DNA of 30,000 nucleotides from Prorocentrum cordatum (GCA_963575745.1 CAUYUJ010020723.1:1-30000), one strand, 5' to 3'. Numbered from the stretch's first letter, positions 1 through 8,920 are shown. A program made the numbers and translations. Notes: generated by a model not told the origin, from the sequence alone.

Positions 1-89
1 GAGGAAGCGGAAGAGGAGGAGGAGGAGGAGGAGGAGGAGGAGGAGGAGGAGGAGGCGCAGGCGGAGGAGGAGGAGGAGGAAAACCAGGG
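1..89. repeat. (GAG)n purine microsatellite, truncated by the window edge
   Basis: Nearly pure GAG/GGA trinucleotide repeat with GCG and AAG interruptions. The purine strand is the plus strand. It keeps poly-Glu, poly-Arg or poly-Gly and antisense poly-Ser frames open, which is not evidence for a protein. Confidence 0.95.
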
Positions 90-335
90 GGAGGAGGCAC
101 CTACTGGCGCCATTCGGCGTTGCGTCCGTGGTTCTCCTCGAAATTGTGAGGCCGTCTATGCGAAATGCTCCGTCGCGACCGCTTCAGTTGCCGTGCTGGA
201 TTGCGGGCGCGTGCGTCGGTTGCGTTCCAGCGACTTCGCCATGGTTTTGTGCACGTGTCGGCCGAACGAAACGAGCGATAGGGGATGAGCAGGATGTGGA
301 AGAGCATGGGATGAGGACGAGGAGGGTGAGGAGGA
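90..335 (+). other. Non-repetitive spacer with a weak coding-like frame
   Basis: Unique sequence between two microsatellites. A plus-strand frame without an ATG stays open from about 106 to the TGA at 286-288. It has a mixed, protein-like composition with several Cys (for example AVLDCGRVRR). It could be a small exon, but there is no recognised family and no clear splice site, so I do not call a gene. Confidence 0.2.
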
Positions 336-464
336 GGGGATGGTGATGTTGGTGATGATGATGTCGATGATGATGATGCTGATGATGCTGATGATGATAA
401 CGCTGCTGCTGATGATGATGCTGATCCTGATGATGACCATGATGATGATGCTACTGATGCTGCT

Positions 465-511
<47 letters not shown>

Positions 512-571
512 GGATGACCATGCTGATGCTGATGACGATGATGATGATGACGATGATGCTAATGATGATGC

Positions 572-609
<38 letters not shown>

Positions 610-612
610 GTA
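336..612. repeat. (GAT/ATG)n microsatellite with GCT interruptions
   Basis: Trinucleotide array of GAT units mixed with GCT/GCTGCT blocks, becoming purer toward its right end. One frame gives a long Met/Leu run and the antisense frames give Ile and Ser runs; these are by-products of the repeat. Confidence 0.95.
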
Positions 613-1150
613 CTGCTGATCTTTTTGTCAATTGACGTGTCCGCCTTCGTCCTCGCGCGCTTTGCGGTTTTTTTTCGCCAGGGGAAGTCTTGAGGCTCAA
701 GTTGTGCTCCTGGGCCCAGGGCTACAACCTATGCCGCGCCAGACATTCTCGCAATTTACTCACGTATCGCGCTCGCGCCTTTCAGGCATTGCCCTCCCGC
801 CCCTGACTTGCTTTCGATGAGTTCACGGGTCGCGCTTTCGCCTGGGACACCTTTGCACGTAACGGAGGAATTCCGTTTCCGCTTTGGACTTTCGGCATTG
901 CCTTCAGATAAGGAATCACGCAGTCGCCTGGGACCTCCTCGTGGCCATTTTGAATGCCCCCACCGCCCCACCCGCCTGTCTTACATTGTCAGGGTTCACC
1001 CCGTCAGATGGCATAAAAGATGAGTCCCGCCAACGGTGTTCGTTTGTGGACGAGAAGGGCGGGTGTCAAGGATTCGCGGTATACATGTTGAGTGACACGC
1101 GGGCAATGAAGAGAGCAACTTGTCTCAATACGGTGGTTGTTGTTGCGGCT
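613..1150. other. Non-repetitive spacer; no gene recognised
   Basis: Mixed-composition sequence with T-runs. Two loosely similar segments (about 780-860 and 885-940) share a CGGCATTGCC-like block and a GTCGCCTGGGACC-like block, suggesting an old local duplication. No frame shows consistent high-GC third positions. The frame that enters the next GAT array from 884 is open by chance plus the array. Confidence 0.4.
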
Positions 1151-1156
1151 GCCAGT

Positions 1157-2041
1157 ATTGCTGATGATGACGATGATGCCGATGCTGATGCTAATGCCGA
1201 CTCTGCTGCTGATGATGTCGACGCTGCCGACCACGCTGATGCTGCTGCTGATGCTGCTGCTGATGATGTTGATACTGGTGGCCACAAGGATTGTGAGGAG
1301 GAGGAGGGGGAGGATCAGGAGGAGGAGGAGGGACAGGATGACGATATTGACGAAGCTGATGCTGATGCTGATGCTGCTGCTGCTGATGATGATGATGATG
1401 CTAATGCTGATGGTGATGAGGGTGATGATGATTCTGATGAGGATGATGACGAGGATGATGATGACGAGGATGATGAGGATGCTGATGAGGATGAGGATGA
1501 GGATCAGGAGAAGGAGGAGGAGGAGGAAGACGATGATGATGATGCTGATGTGGATGACGACGACGATGATGATGACGATGATGATGCTGATGATGCTGAT
1601 GATGCTGCTGATGCTGCTGATGATGATGATGGCGATGATGATGATGCTGATGATGATGATGACGATGATGCTGATTCTGATGATGGTGATGATGATTATG
1701 CTGATGATGATGCTGATGCTGATGCTGATGATGGTGATGATGAGGATGATGATCATGGTGATGATGCTGATGATGATAATGATGATAATGATGATAATGA
1801 TGATAATGATGATAATGATGATAATGATGATGCTGATGATGAGGATTATGATGCTGATGATGATGATGTTGCTGATGCTGATGCTGATGATGATGATGAT
1901 GATGATGATGCTGATGATGCTGATGATGCTGCTGATGCTGATGCTGATGCTGATGATGATGATGATGCTGATGCTAAGGCTGATGATGCTGATGATGATG
2001 CTGGATGATGATGGTGATGATGATGATGATGATGATGATGC

Positions 2042-2076
<35 letters not shown>
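1157..2076. repeat. Large (GAT/GCT)n compound microsatellite
   Basis: About 0.9 kb of GAT units with GCT, GAG and GAC variants. Around 1771-1830 the 9-mer GATAATGAT is repeated six times or so, a local higher-order unit. The plus frame reads as Asp/Ala, a second frame as Met/Leu, and the third is closed by TGA. An acidic ORF of about 370 codons running through it is therefore expected from the repeat alone. Confidence 0.95.
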
Positions 2077-2077
<1 letters not shown>

Positions 2078-2230
2078 GGAGGAGGAGGAGGAGGAGGAGG
2101 AGGAGGAGGAGGACGAGGAGGCGGAGGAAGAAGCAGAGGAGATGAAGCAGGCCGAGGAGGTGGAAGAGAAGGATGACGAGGATGACGTTGAGGAACCAGG
2201 TTGGAGGAGCAGGAGGAGGACGATGCGGAG
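2077..2230. repeat. (GAG)n microsatellite decaying into purine-rich DNA
   Basis: Directly abuts the GAT array. The first third is pure GAG, then interruptions accumulate up to the exon at about 2264. The abrupt GAT to GAG switch suggests successive expansion of different triplets from one seed. Confidence 0.9.
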
Positions 2231-2263
2231 GGGGATGTGGATGAGGAGGGCTAGCTGGTGGAG

Positions 2264-2426
2264 GTCACTTGGATGGCACAGGGACGGCTCGATCGTCAGC
2301 GCCATTTTCAGCCTCTCGGACCTCGACGATTACATCGGGGGCGGCACGATGTTCAGGGACGGCATGTGCTACGCGCCCGACAAAGGCGCCCGCGTGGGTT
2401 TCCGGGGGACTTCCTTGACCGTCTGA
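2264..2426 (+). CDS. Single exon of a 2-oxoglutarate/Fe(II)-dependent dioxygenase (prolyl 4-hydroxylase-like fold), partial
   Basis: The frame reading Trp-His-Arg-Asp-Gly-Ser at 2274-2291 carries the H-x-D iron-binding pair of this superfamily (His codon 2277-2279, Asp codon 2283-2285). It is followed by a Leu-Ser beta-strand, a Tyr-x-Gly-Gly-Gly-Thr-Met-Phe turn and a Pro-Asp-Lys-Gly-Ala-Arg-Val-x-Phe-Arg-Gly strand. That order matches the double-stranded beta-helix core of prolyl hydroxylase-type dioxygenases. Codons are strongly C/G-ending, unlike the flanking repeats. The distal His and the 2OG-binding Arg are missing, so the domain must continue in another exon. The left border is probably the AG at 2262-2263. 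The right border lies between a possible GT at 2394 and the TGA at 2424-2426. The substrate is unknown. The surrounding repeats are presumably intronic. Confidence 0.72.
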
Positions 2427-2429
2427 ACG

Positions 2430-2765
2430 GCCACTCGGGACATCTTGGAGGCTTCCTGATGGCCTCTTTGGCTGTTTTGGGTCCCCGTAGGAGCGTTTTT
2501 GGAGCCGCTTAGCAGTCTCGCGGGTTTTTCGGGAGCAAGGGAGAGGTGGCGGCGGAAACCACAGATTGGAGGTCAACATGGGCGACGCGTCATTGCATGT
2601 TGTACTGTTCCGGCACATGGCGCTTTTGGGGCATTGGAACATTTTTCCCAGACGACCGTGGAGCCCATCGCGCTCCCGAGGCGCTCTGAAAACGCCCCTT
2701 GGACGCTCCAAGAGGGTTCCAAGGCGGCCCCCAAGAGGGCCCCAAGAGGCACAAGTCATTTGCTT
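2430..2765. repeat. Degenerate GGGCCTCTTGGG-type minisatellite, both orientations
   Basis: About 2435-2515 shows decayed GGCCTCTTTGG/CTGTTTTGGG units on the plus strand. About 2680-2760 shows the reverse complement (GGCCCCAAGAGG). The same family returns at 11.4, 17.0 and 22.8 kb. Between them, about 2520-2680 holds unremarkable unique sequence. Confidence 0.6.
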
Positions 2766-2786
2766 TCCATTGTCCATTGTCCATTG

Positions 2787-2826
<40 letters not shown>

Positions 2827-2909
2827 TGTTGTTGTTGTTGTTGTTGCTGTTGTTGTTGTTGTTGTGGTCGTCGTCGTCGTCGTCGTCGTCGTTGTTGTTG
2901 TTGTTGTTG
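2787..2909. repeat. (GTC)n-(GTT)n compound microsatellite
   Basis: Alternating blocks: GTC, then GTT (with one GCT), then GTC, then GTT. It immediately precedes repeat A copy 1, as a GTT array also precedes copy 2 at 7.9 kb. Confidence 0.95.
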
Positions 2910-3500
2910 AACATGATTAATTCTAAAGAATAATTATTGTTGGGACCCCTGGTGCACGCCCCCCCTGCGCCGCCTAGGCCGCAGCTACATTTTCATCATT
3001 TTCGTGAGGAAGTCTCAGGTAATTCGATGTGATCAAGATCCGGTTGTTTTGTTCCCCCCCGCTTTCCCTTGCAAAAAACACTATAAAATGACATTTCTTG
3101 TTCTAATATAATCAAATTTCAAGAATCCCTTGCAAAAAATAAGGTAAAGTGGACATTCGCGCGCGCAAGACGAAATCCTTCCAAAAGCTTAGTGTTCGGA
3201 GCGATTTTAACATAAAAACATCAAAAAACCAATGGTTTTTCAACAAAAAAATGTCAAAATCTCATCCCGCGCGCTCTTGCGGATTCGTAGGAAAACCAAC
3301 ACTTTTTTAAACATTTCTGTCAAACGGGCTTTTGCGAGCAACTTTTTCGAACTTCTGCGACAACGGTTGCGCACCTGCCAGGGCCATCATCCCTGTCAAA
3401 TAATACCATGCGGGACACATTCGTTTTTTTGCGCGCGCACGCCGAAATCTCCAAAAACCATTGGGTCCTCGAAAAACACCTGCACGTCTTCCCTTGCGAG
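2910..3500 (+). repeat. Dispersed repeat A, copy 1
   Basis: About 590 bp, clearly homologous to 7966-8625 in the same orientation. Shared landmarks include TAAAGAATAATTATTGTTGG near the left end, a CATTTTCATCATTTTCGTGA block, and CATCCCGCGCGCTCTTGCGG. Near the right end both have CCCTGTCAAATAATACCAT and a CCTCGAAAAACAC tail. It is locally AT-rich, unlike the GC-rich surroundings. Within the unit the motif CGCGCGCA-x-GxCGAAATC occurs twice (near 3160 and 3430), so A may itself be an old dimer. No terminal repeats or target duplication are obvious. Class unknown: it could be a non-autonomous element or a fragment of a larger one. Confidence 0.85.
3307..3471 (-). pseudogene. Minus-sense coding-like segment inside repeat A, copy 1
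   Basis: Read on the minus strand from about 3450 this gives RFRRARAKKRMCPAWYYLTG, then a Met-Met-Ala-Leu stretch and a basic Lys-Phe-Glu-Lys-Val-Ala-Arg-Lys region, ending at a TAA at 3307-3309. The same peptide is encoded by copy 2 (8323-8526), with differences of exactly 3 and 9 bp, and in part by an inverted fragment at 22.42-22.50 kb. I recognise no protein family. It may be the relic of a protein once carried by the element. Chance cannot be excluded with three copies. Confidence 0.35.
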
Positions 3501-3504
3501 TACG

Positions 3505-3548
3505 TATCATGTGTATCATGTGTATCATGTACCATATGCATCATATGC
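3505..3548. repeat. Short GTATCATGT tandem repeat
   Basis: Three units of a GTATCATGT-type 9-10-mer followed by decayed ATGCATCATATG units, at the right end of repeat A copy 1. Confidence 0.8.
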
Positions 3549-3566
3549 AACAGATGTTCTGTGGAA

Positions 3567-3646
3567 GGCTTAACAACTTCTGTGGGTTAACAAGGCTTAA
3601 CAACTTCTGTGGGTGTACGAACGTAGGCTTAACAACTTCTGTGGGT
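3567..3646 (+). repeat. Three direct copies of GGCTTAACAACTTCTGTGGG
   Basis: Three near-identical 20-bp blocks, about 27 and 32 bp apart, separated by different linkers. They lie exactly between repeat A and repeat B and are absent from the second A-B copy at 8.6-9.3 kb, so they arose after or independently of the A-B duplication. Confidence 0.9.
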
Positions 3647-3650
3647 GTGT

Positions 3651-3860
3651 ACTCCACGCCAGTGTAGTAGCCACGGTCGTCCGCAGGCCACGAAGTGAAG
3701 TGTCCGAACGTCATAGGGCGGGAAGCTGGGTGTGGGTGGTGGCGAAGAGTCGTGTGGATATTTGGTAGAGCTTGCATTGCCCCCCCACAAAATGGGGGTA
3801 TTGGCTGGCGTCGCATGAAAACCCTGGCACTGGTGAGAACACTGAGCGTTCGGGTAAAGT
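3651..3860 (+). repeat. Dispersed repeat B, copy 1
   Basis: About 200 bp, roughly 90% identical by eye to 9346-9545. It includes CGCCAGTGTAGTAGCCA at the left and AAACCCTGGCACTGGTGAGAAC near the right end. It also contains a C-run/ACAAAA/G-run hairpin (CCCCCACAAAATGGGGG). A GTT array follows directly in both copies. A 1-bp indel between copies argues against conserved coding. Confidence 0.85.
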
Positions 3861-3861
3861 G

Positions 3862-4016
3862 ATTGTTGTTGTTGTTGTTGTTGTTGTTGCTTTTGTTCTT
3901 GTTGTTATGGTTGTTGTTGTTGTTGTTGTTGTTGTTGTTATGGTTGTTGTTGTTATTGTTGTTGTTGTGGTTGCTGTTGTTTTTGGTGGTGGTGGTGGTG
4001 GTGGTGGTGGTCTGTC

Positions 4017-4066
<50 letters not shown>

Positions 4067-4224
4067 AGTGTTGTTGTTGTTGTTGTTGTTGTTGTTGTGG
4101 TTGTTGTTGTTATTGCTGTTGCTGCTGCTGCTGTTGTTGTTGTTGTTGTTGTTGCTGTTGCTGCTGTTGTTGTGGTGGTTGCTTTTGTTGCTGCTGCTGC
4201 TGGTGCTGCTGTTTGTTGTTGTAG

Positions 4225-4262
<38 letters not shown>

Positions 4263-4265
4263 GAT
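3862..4265. repeat. (GTT)n microsatellite with GGT and GCT blocks
   Basis: About 400 bp of GTT with a GGT block near 3985-4011 and GCT-rich blocks at 4115-4212. It opens poly-Val, poly-Leu and antisense poly-Asn/Gln/Thr frames that are repeat artefacts. Confidence 0.95.
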
Positions 4266-4323
4266 GATTGACACTGCACTGTGCCCCCCGGCCCCCCCCC
4301 AGCAACCAGCAACCAACAACCCA
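4266..4323 (+). repeat. Left border of the minisatellite island (inverted match to 7775-7905)
   Basis: Contains GACACTGCAC (4270-4279), a C-rich stretch and CAGCAACCAGCAACC 7-mers. The reverse complement of each occurs in the same order at the right end of the island: GTGCAGTGTC at 7894-7903, and GGTTGCTGGTTGCTGG at about 7779-7803. It therefore looks like a degenerate inverted terminal motif around the 3.6-kb block of minisatellites. Confidence 0.45.
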
Positions 4324-5762
4324 GCCGCTGGCGCACTTGGCGCACCTGGCGCACCTGGCGCGCGTGGCGCACCTGGCGCGCATGGGGCACCTGGCGCACC
4401 TGGCGCGCCTGGCGCACTTGGCGCGCATGGCGAACCTGGCGCACTTGGCGCACCTGGCGCACCTGGCGCGCCTGGCGCGCCTGGCGCACCTGGCGCGCCA
4501 AGCGCGCCTGGCGCACATGGCGCACCTGGCGCACCAGGCGCACTTGGCGTGTCTGGCGCGGCTGGCGCGGCTGGCGCGCCTGGCGCGGCTGGCGCACCTG
4601 GCGCACCTGGCGCACATGGCGCACCTGGCGCGCCTGGCGCACCTGGCGCACCTGGTGCGCCTGGCGCACCTGGCGCACATGGCGCGCGTGGCCCACCTGA
4701 CGCACATGGCGCACCTGGTGCGCTTGGCGCGCCTGGCGCACCTGGCGCGCCTGGCGCACCTGGCGCGCCTGGCGCACGTGGCGCATCTGGCGCACCTGGC
4801 GCAGCTGGCGCACCTGGCGCACCTGGCGCACCTCTGGCGCACTTGGCGCCCCTGGCGCACCTGGCGCGCCTTGCGCGCATGGCGCGCCTGGCGCGCCTGG
4901 GGCGCGTGGCGCACCTGGCGCGCATGACGCACCTGGCGCACCTGGCGCACCTTGCGCACCTGGCGCGCCTGGCGCACCTGGCGCACCTGGCGCACTCGGC
5001 GCGCCTGGCGCAGTTGGCGCGCATGGCGCACCTGGCGCGCGTGTCGGACCTGGCGCACTGGCGCGCGTGGCGCACCTGGCGCGCCTGACGCACCTGGAGC
5101 ACCTGGCGCGCCTGGCGCACCTGGCGCACCTGGCGCACCTGGCGCACCTGGCGCGGCTGGGGTGCCTGGCGCACCTGGCGCACCTTGCGCACCTGGCGCG
5201 CCTGGCGCACCTGGTGCACTTGGCGCACCTGGCGCACCTTGCGCGCATGACGCACCTGGCGCACGTGGCGCACCTGGCGCACCTGGCGCGCATGGCGCAC
5301 CTGGCGCACCTGGCGCACCTGGCGCACTTGGCGCGGCTGGCGCACCTGGCGCACCTGGCGCACTCGGCGCGCCTGGCGCGGCTGGCGCACCTGGCGCACC
5401 TGGCGCACCTGGCGCACTTGGCGCACCTGGCGCGCCTGGCGCACCTGGCGCGCCTGGCGCGCCTGGCGCACCTGGCGCACTTGGCGCACTTGGCATCTGG
5501 CGCACCTGGCGCGCCTGGCGCGCGTGGCGCATCTGGCGCACCTGGCACACCTTGCGCACCTGGCGCACCTGGCGCGCCTGGCGCACCTGGCGCACTTTGC
5601 GTGGCTGGCGCACCTGGCGCACTTGGCGCACCTGGCGCGCCTGGCGCACTTGGCGCACCTGGCGCACCTGGCGCGCCTGGCGCACCTGGCGCGCCTGGCG
5701 CGCGTGGCGCACCTGGCGCGCCTGACGCGCCTGGCGCACCTGGCGCACCTGGTGCACCTGGA
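4324..5762. repeat. 9-bp GC-rich minisatellite (GGCGCRCCT)n, about 160 copies
   Basis: About 1.43 kb of head-to-tail 9-mers, mainly GGCGCACCT and GGCGCGCCT (an AscI palindrome), with CTTGGCG, GGTGCGC and CTGACGC variants. Because 9 is a multiple of 3 and the unit lacks stops, frames on both strands are open: Gly-Ala-Pro, Leu-Ala-His and Trp-Arg-Thr on plus; Ala-Pro-Gly, Cys-Ala-Arg and Arg-Gln-Val on minus. Collagen-like ORFs of several hundred codons are therefore artefacts. Unit length is almost perfectly kept; variation is mostly substitutions. Confidence 0.97.
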
Positions 5763-5845
5763 GAAATGTCCAGATCACAACCGGTCGGGTGAGATCCCAA
5801 CTAGTCGGTGAGATCACAACCGGCAAAGACAGATCCCAACCGCTC

Positions 5846-7657
5846 TCCGTAAGGAATCCTAAGGGATCCTTAGGGATCCTTAGGAATCCTTAAGACATCC
5901 TTAGGACTCCTTGAACAATCCTTAGGGATCCTTTGGAATCCTTGATACATCCTTAGGAATCCTTAGGAATCCGTAAGGAACCTTGAGGAATCCTTAAGGA
6001 ACCCTTACGGAATCCTTAAGAAATCCTTGAGGAAACCTTCAGGAATCCTCAGGCATTTGTCATTCGTTAGAATTCTTAAGAATTCGCGTGAATTCTTATG
6101 AATCCGTAGGAATCCTTAGGAATCTGTAGGGATCCTTAGGAATCCTGGAGAATCATTAGGAATCTTTAGGGATCCTTAGGGCTGCTTAGGAATCCTTTGG
6201 AATCCTTAGGACTCCTTCAGGAATCCTTAAGCAATCCTTGGGAATCCTTCAGGAATCCTTGGGGATCCTTAAGGAATCGTTAAGGAATCCTTAGGAATCC
6301 TTAAGGCATCCTTAGGAATCCGGAGGAATCCTTAGCAATCCGTGAGGAGTCCTTCAGAAGCCCTTAGGATTCCTTAAGGAATCCTGTGGGATCCTTAAGA
6401 ATCCGTAGGAAACCTTTAGGAATCCTTATGGTATCCTTAGGAATCCCTATGGAATCTTCAGAAATCCTTGGGGATCCTTAGGAAGCACCTGGCGCGCCTG
6501 GCGCGCCTGGCGCGCCTGGCGCACCTGGCGCGCCTGGCGCACTTGGCGCGCCTGGCGCACCTGGCGCACCTGGCGCACCTGGCGCGCCTGGCGCACCTGG
6601 CGCGCCTGGCGCACCTGGCGCACCTGGCGCACCTGGCGCACCTGACGCCCTATGGAGTTCTTAGCAATCCCTAGGGGTCTCTTGGGAATCCGTACGGAAT
6701 CTTTAGGAATCCAGCGGAATCCTAAGGAATCCTTCGGGAATCCTTTTAAAACACAAAGGGAATCCTGAGGAACACCGGGGGAATCCTTGGGGATCCATCG
6801 GGAATCCTAGAAGTCCTTTGGGGATCCTCAAAGATCCTTACGGAATCCTTGGGGAATCCTTGGGAATCCATAGGGGATCCTTAGGGATCCCGACGGAATC
6901 CTTAGGAACACCTAGGGATCCTTAGGGAATCCATAGGGAATCCTCAGGAATCCATAGTGAATTTTGAGAAATCCTTAGGAATCTTGTAGAAATCTTAAGG
7001 ATCCCAGGGGATCCTTATGGAATCCTTAGGAACCCCAAGGGAATCTTCAGGAATCCCTGCGGAATCTTCAGGAGCCCCGAGGGATCCAATAGGGATCCCA
7101 GGAACTCCTCAAGAATCCTGGGGAATCCCTCGGGATCCAGCATTCGTGAGGATTCCATAGGTTCCCTAGGGATTCCCTAGGATTCCTAGGGATGCCTTAG
7201 CATTCGTGAGGATTTCATAGGATTCTCAGGGATTCCATCGGATTCTTAGGGGTGCCTTAGGAATCCCATGAGGTGTCACAGGACTCCTCAGGAATCCCAT
7301 GGGATTTCTTGGGGATCCTTAGGAATCCCATCGGCTTCTGTCGGATTTCTAGAGGCTTCCTTAGGGATCCTATAGGATTCCCTTAGGATTCCCATAGGAT
7401 TCCCATAGAATTCCTTGGGATCCCGTAGGAATCCCCCTGGCATCCCCTGGGGCTCCTTAGGAATTCTTAGGAATCCCATAGGATTTCTATAGGCTTCCCT
7501 AGGCATCCTATAGGATTCTTATAGGATTCCCATCGGATTCCCATCGGATTCCTTGGGATTCCCGAGGAATCCCTGAGGGATCCCATCGGACTCCTTGGGA
7601 ATCCCATCGGATTCCCTAGGAGTTCTATAGGCTTCCTTCGGGATTCTATCGGATTCC
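5846..7657. repeat. Degenerate AATCCTTAGG-type minisatellite (10-13 bp period)
   Basis: Long array of GGAATCCTTAGG/GGATCCTTAGG-like units with variable 10-13-bp spacing and many BamHI-like GGATCC sequences. To about 7130 the plus strand reads AATCC-TTAGG. Beyond it GGATTCCYATAG/GGATTCCTAGG (the opposite orientation, closer to a 12-bp period) dominates. A block of the GGCGCRCCT 9-mer interrupts it at 6484-6644. Open frames inside (for example minus-strand Asn-Pro-Met-Gly repeats at 7288-7724) follow from the 12-bp periodicity. Confidence 0.92.
6484..6644. repeat. Second (GGCGCRCCT)n block nested in the AATCCTTAGG array
   Basis: About 17 units of the same 9-mer as at 4324-5762, in the same orientation, with sharp borders inside the other minisatellite. 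The sharp junctions suggest insertion or template switching rather than expansion in place. Confidence 0.95.
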
Positions 7658-7765
7658 ACATGGAGTCTGCGTCCCGGAGGTCGGTTCGGCGGCGCGCGCA
7701 TGGTTTCAGCTCGTGGGAGTGCATGGGCTGCCTTAAGGAGCCCAGAGGATTTCCAATGCGAAGCT
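7658..7765. other. Short unique spacer
   Basis: About 110 bp of non-repetitive GC-rich sequence between the end of the AATCC array and the 7-mer tract. No gene seen. Confidence 0.4.
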
Positions 7766-7905
7766 TGAGGTCTGCTTGCTGGTTGCTGGTTGCTGGTTGC
7801 TGGGTGGGGTGGGGTGCTGACCACGGGGGGTTAGGTCAAGGGTTGTCCTCAAGGGCAAGCGTTGACCCAGCAGCCCGGTGAACGGGGGATTACGTGCAGT
7901 GTCGA
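7766..7905 (-). repeat. Right border of the minisatellite island
   Basis: Starts with three to four GGTTGCT 7-mers and a GGTGGGGTGGGG tract. It ends with GTGCAGTGTC just before a GTT array, mirroring the left border at 4266-4323. The intervening roughly 90 bp are longer than on the left. Confidence 0.45.
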
Positions 7906-7909
7906 CCTT

Positions 7910-7912
7910 GTT

Positions 7913-7963
<51 letters not shown>

Positions 7964-7965
7964 GA
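7910..7965. repeat. (GTT)n microsatellite preceding repeat A copy 2
   Basis: About 18 nearly pure GTT units. It has the same position relative to repeat A as the GTC/GTT array at 2787-2909. Confidence 0.95.
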
Positions 7966-8625
7966 TGTTGAATATTATTACTTCTAAAGAATAATTATTG
8001 TTGGGCCCCCTGGTGCACGCCCCCCTCGCCGCGCCTAGGCCGCAACCACATTTTCATCATTTTCGTGAGGAAGTCTCAGGCAAAACGGGGGAGTCCGGAT
8101 CCGGTTGTTTTGTTGACGCCCGCTTTCCCTGTCAAAAAACAATATAAAATGACATGTCTTGTTCTAACATAACCAAACTTCAAGAATCCTTTGCAACAAA
8201 TGACACGAAGTGCACACTCGCGCGCGCAAGATGAAATCCTTCCAAAACCCTAGTTTTCGTAACGATTTTAACATAAAAACAAGAAAAACCCAATGGTTTT
8301 TCAAACAAAAAGTTTCAAACATTCATCCCGCGCGCTCTTGCGGATTTCTTAGGAAACCCAATACTTTTTCAACATTTCTGTCAAACGGGCTCTTGCGAGC
8401 AACTTTTTCACGTGCTTCGAACTTCTGCAACAACGGTTGCGCGCATGCCAGGGCCATCATCCCTGTCAAATAATACCATATGGGACACATTCGTTTTTTC
8501 TTCGCGCGCGCACGCCGAAATCTTCAAACACCATTGGGTTTCTTAAGAATTTCAGCACCGCGTATCATACAATCGCACGAATCGCACCGTAGGTCCTCGA
8601 AAAACACGTGCACGGATTTTCCAAA
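7966..8625 (+). repeat. Dispersed repeat A, copy 2
   Basis: Homologous to 2910-3500 over its full length, about 80-85% identical by eye. Relative to copy 1 it carries a 9-bp CACGTGCTT insertion near 8418. It also has an extra segment at about 8535-8590 (TTTCAGCACCGCGTATCAT) before the shared CCTCGAAAAACAC tail. That segment resembles the 78-bp repeat at 20.7 kb. Confidence 0.85.
8323..8526 (-). pseudogene. Minus-sense coding-like segment inside repeat A, copy 2
   Basis: Open on the minus strand from about 8526 to the TGA at 8323-8325. It encodes the same Phe-Arg-Arg-Ala-Arg-Ala and WYYLTGMMALA motifs as copy 1. It continues further, to a Leu-Arg-Asn-Pro-Gln-Glu-Arg-Ala-Gly end, where copy 1 has a frameshift and stop. 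The 3-bp and 9-bp indels between the copies keep the frame. No family recognised; a bare alignment coincidence remains possible. Confidence 0.35.
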
Positions 8626-8650
8626 TTTCTACCCGCGGAGGAGGATCCGG

Positions 8651-8920
8651 CATCGCTGACAACCATCGGGACAACCATCGGGACCACCATCGGAACAACC
8701 ATCGGGACAACCATCGGGACAATCATCGGGACAACGATCGGGACAACCACAACCATCAGGACAACCATCGGGACAACCATCGGGACAACCATCGGGACAA
8801 CGATCGGGACAACCATCGGGACAACCATCGGGAGAACCATCGGAACAACAATCGGGACAACCATCGGGACAATCATCGCGACAACCATCGGGACAACCAC
8901 AACCATCAGGACCTCCAACC
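8651..8920 (+). repeat. 12-bp minisatellite (ACAACCATCGGG)n
   Basis: About 22 head-to-tail 12-mers with single-base variants (ATCATCGGG, ACGATCGGG, ACCATCAGG). In frame it reads Thr-Ile-Gly-Thr on plus and Val-Pro-Met-Val on minus. It is inserted between repeat A copy 2 and repeat B copy 2. Confidence 0.95.

Noticed and set aside
884-2008. Asp/Ala-rich acidic protein of about 370 residues
   Set aside because: The body is a GAT/GCT microsatellite; only the 90-codon lead is non-repetitive, and it lacks codon bias or motifs.
3651-3860. Conserved protein in repeat B
   Set aside because: A 1-bp indel between the two otherwise near-identical copies breaks every shared frame.
3541-5826. Very long collagen-like or Arg-Gln-Val-rich ORFs on both strands
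   Set aside because: They are produced by the 9-bp stop-free minisatellite and GTT array. Several frames on both strands are equally open and there is no codon signature.
7288-7824. Minus-strand Asn-Pro-Met-Gly repeat protein
   Set aside because: Generated by the 12-bp step of the GGATTCCYATAG array.
8651-8920. CRISPR-like array
   Set aside because: Units are 12 bp, contiguous and without spacers; it is a minisatellite in a eukaryotic context.
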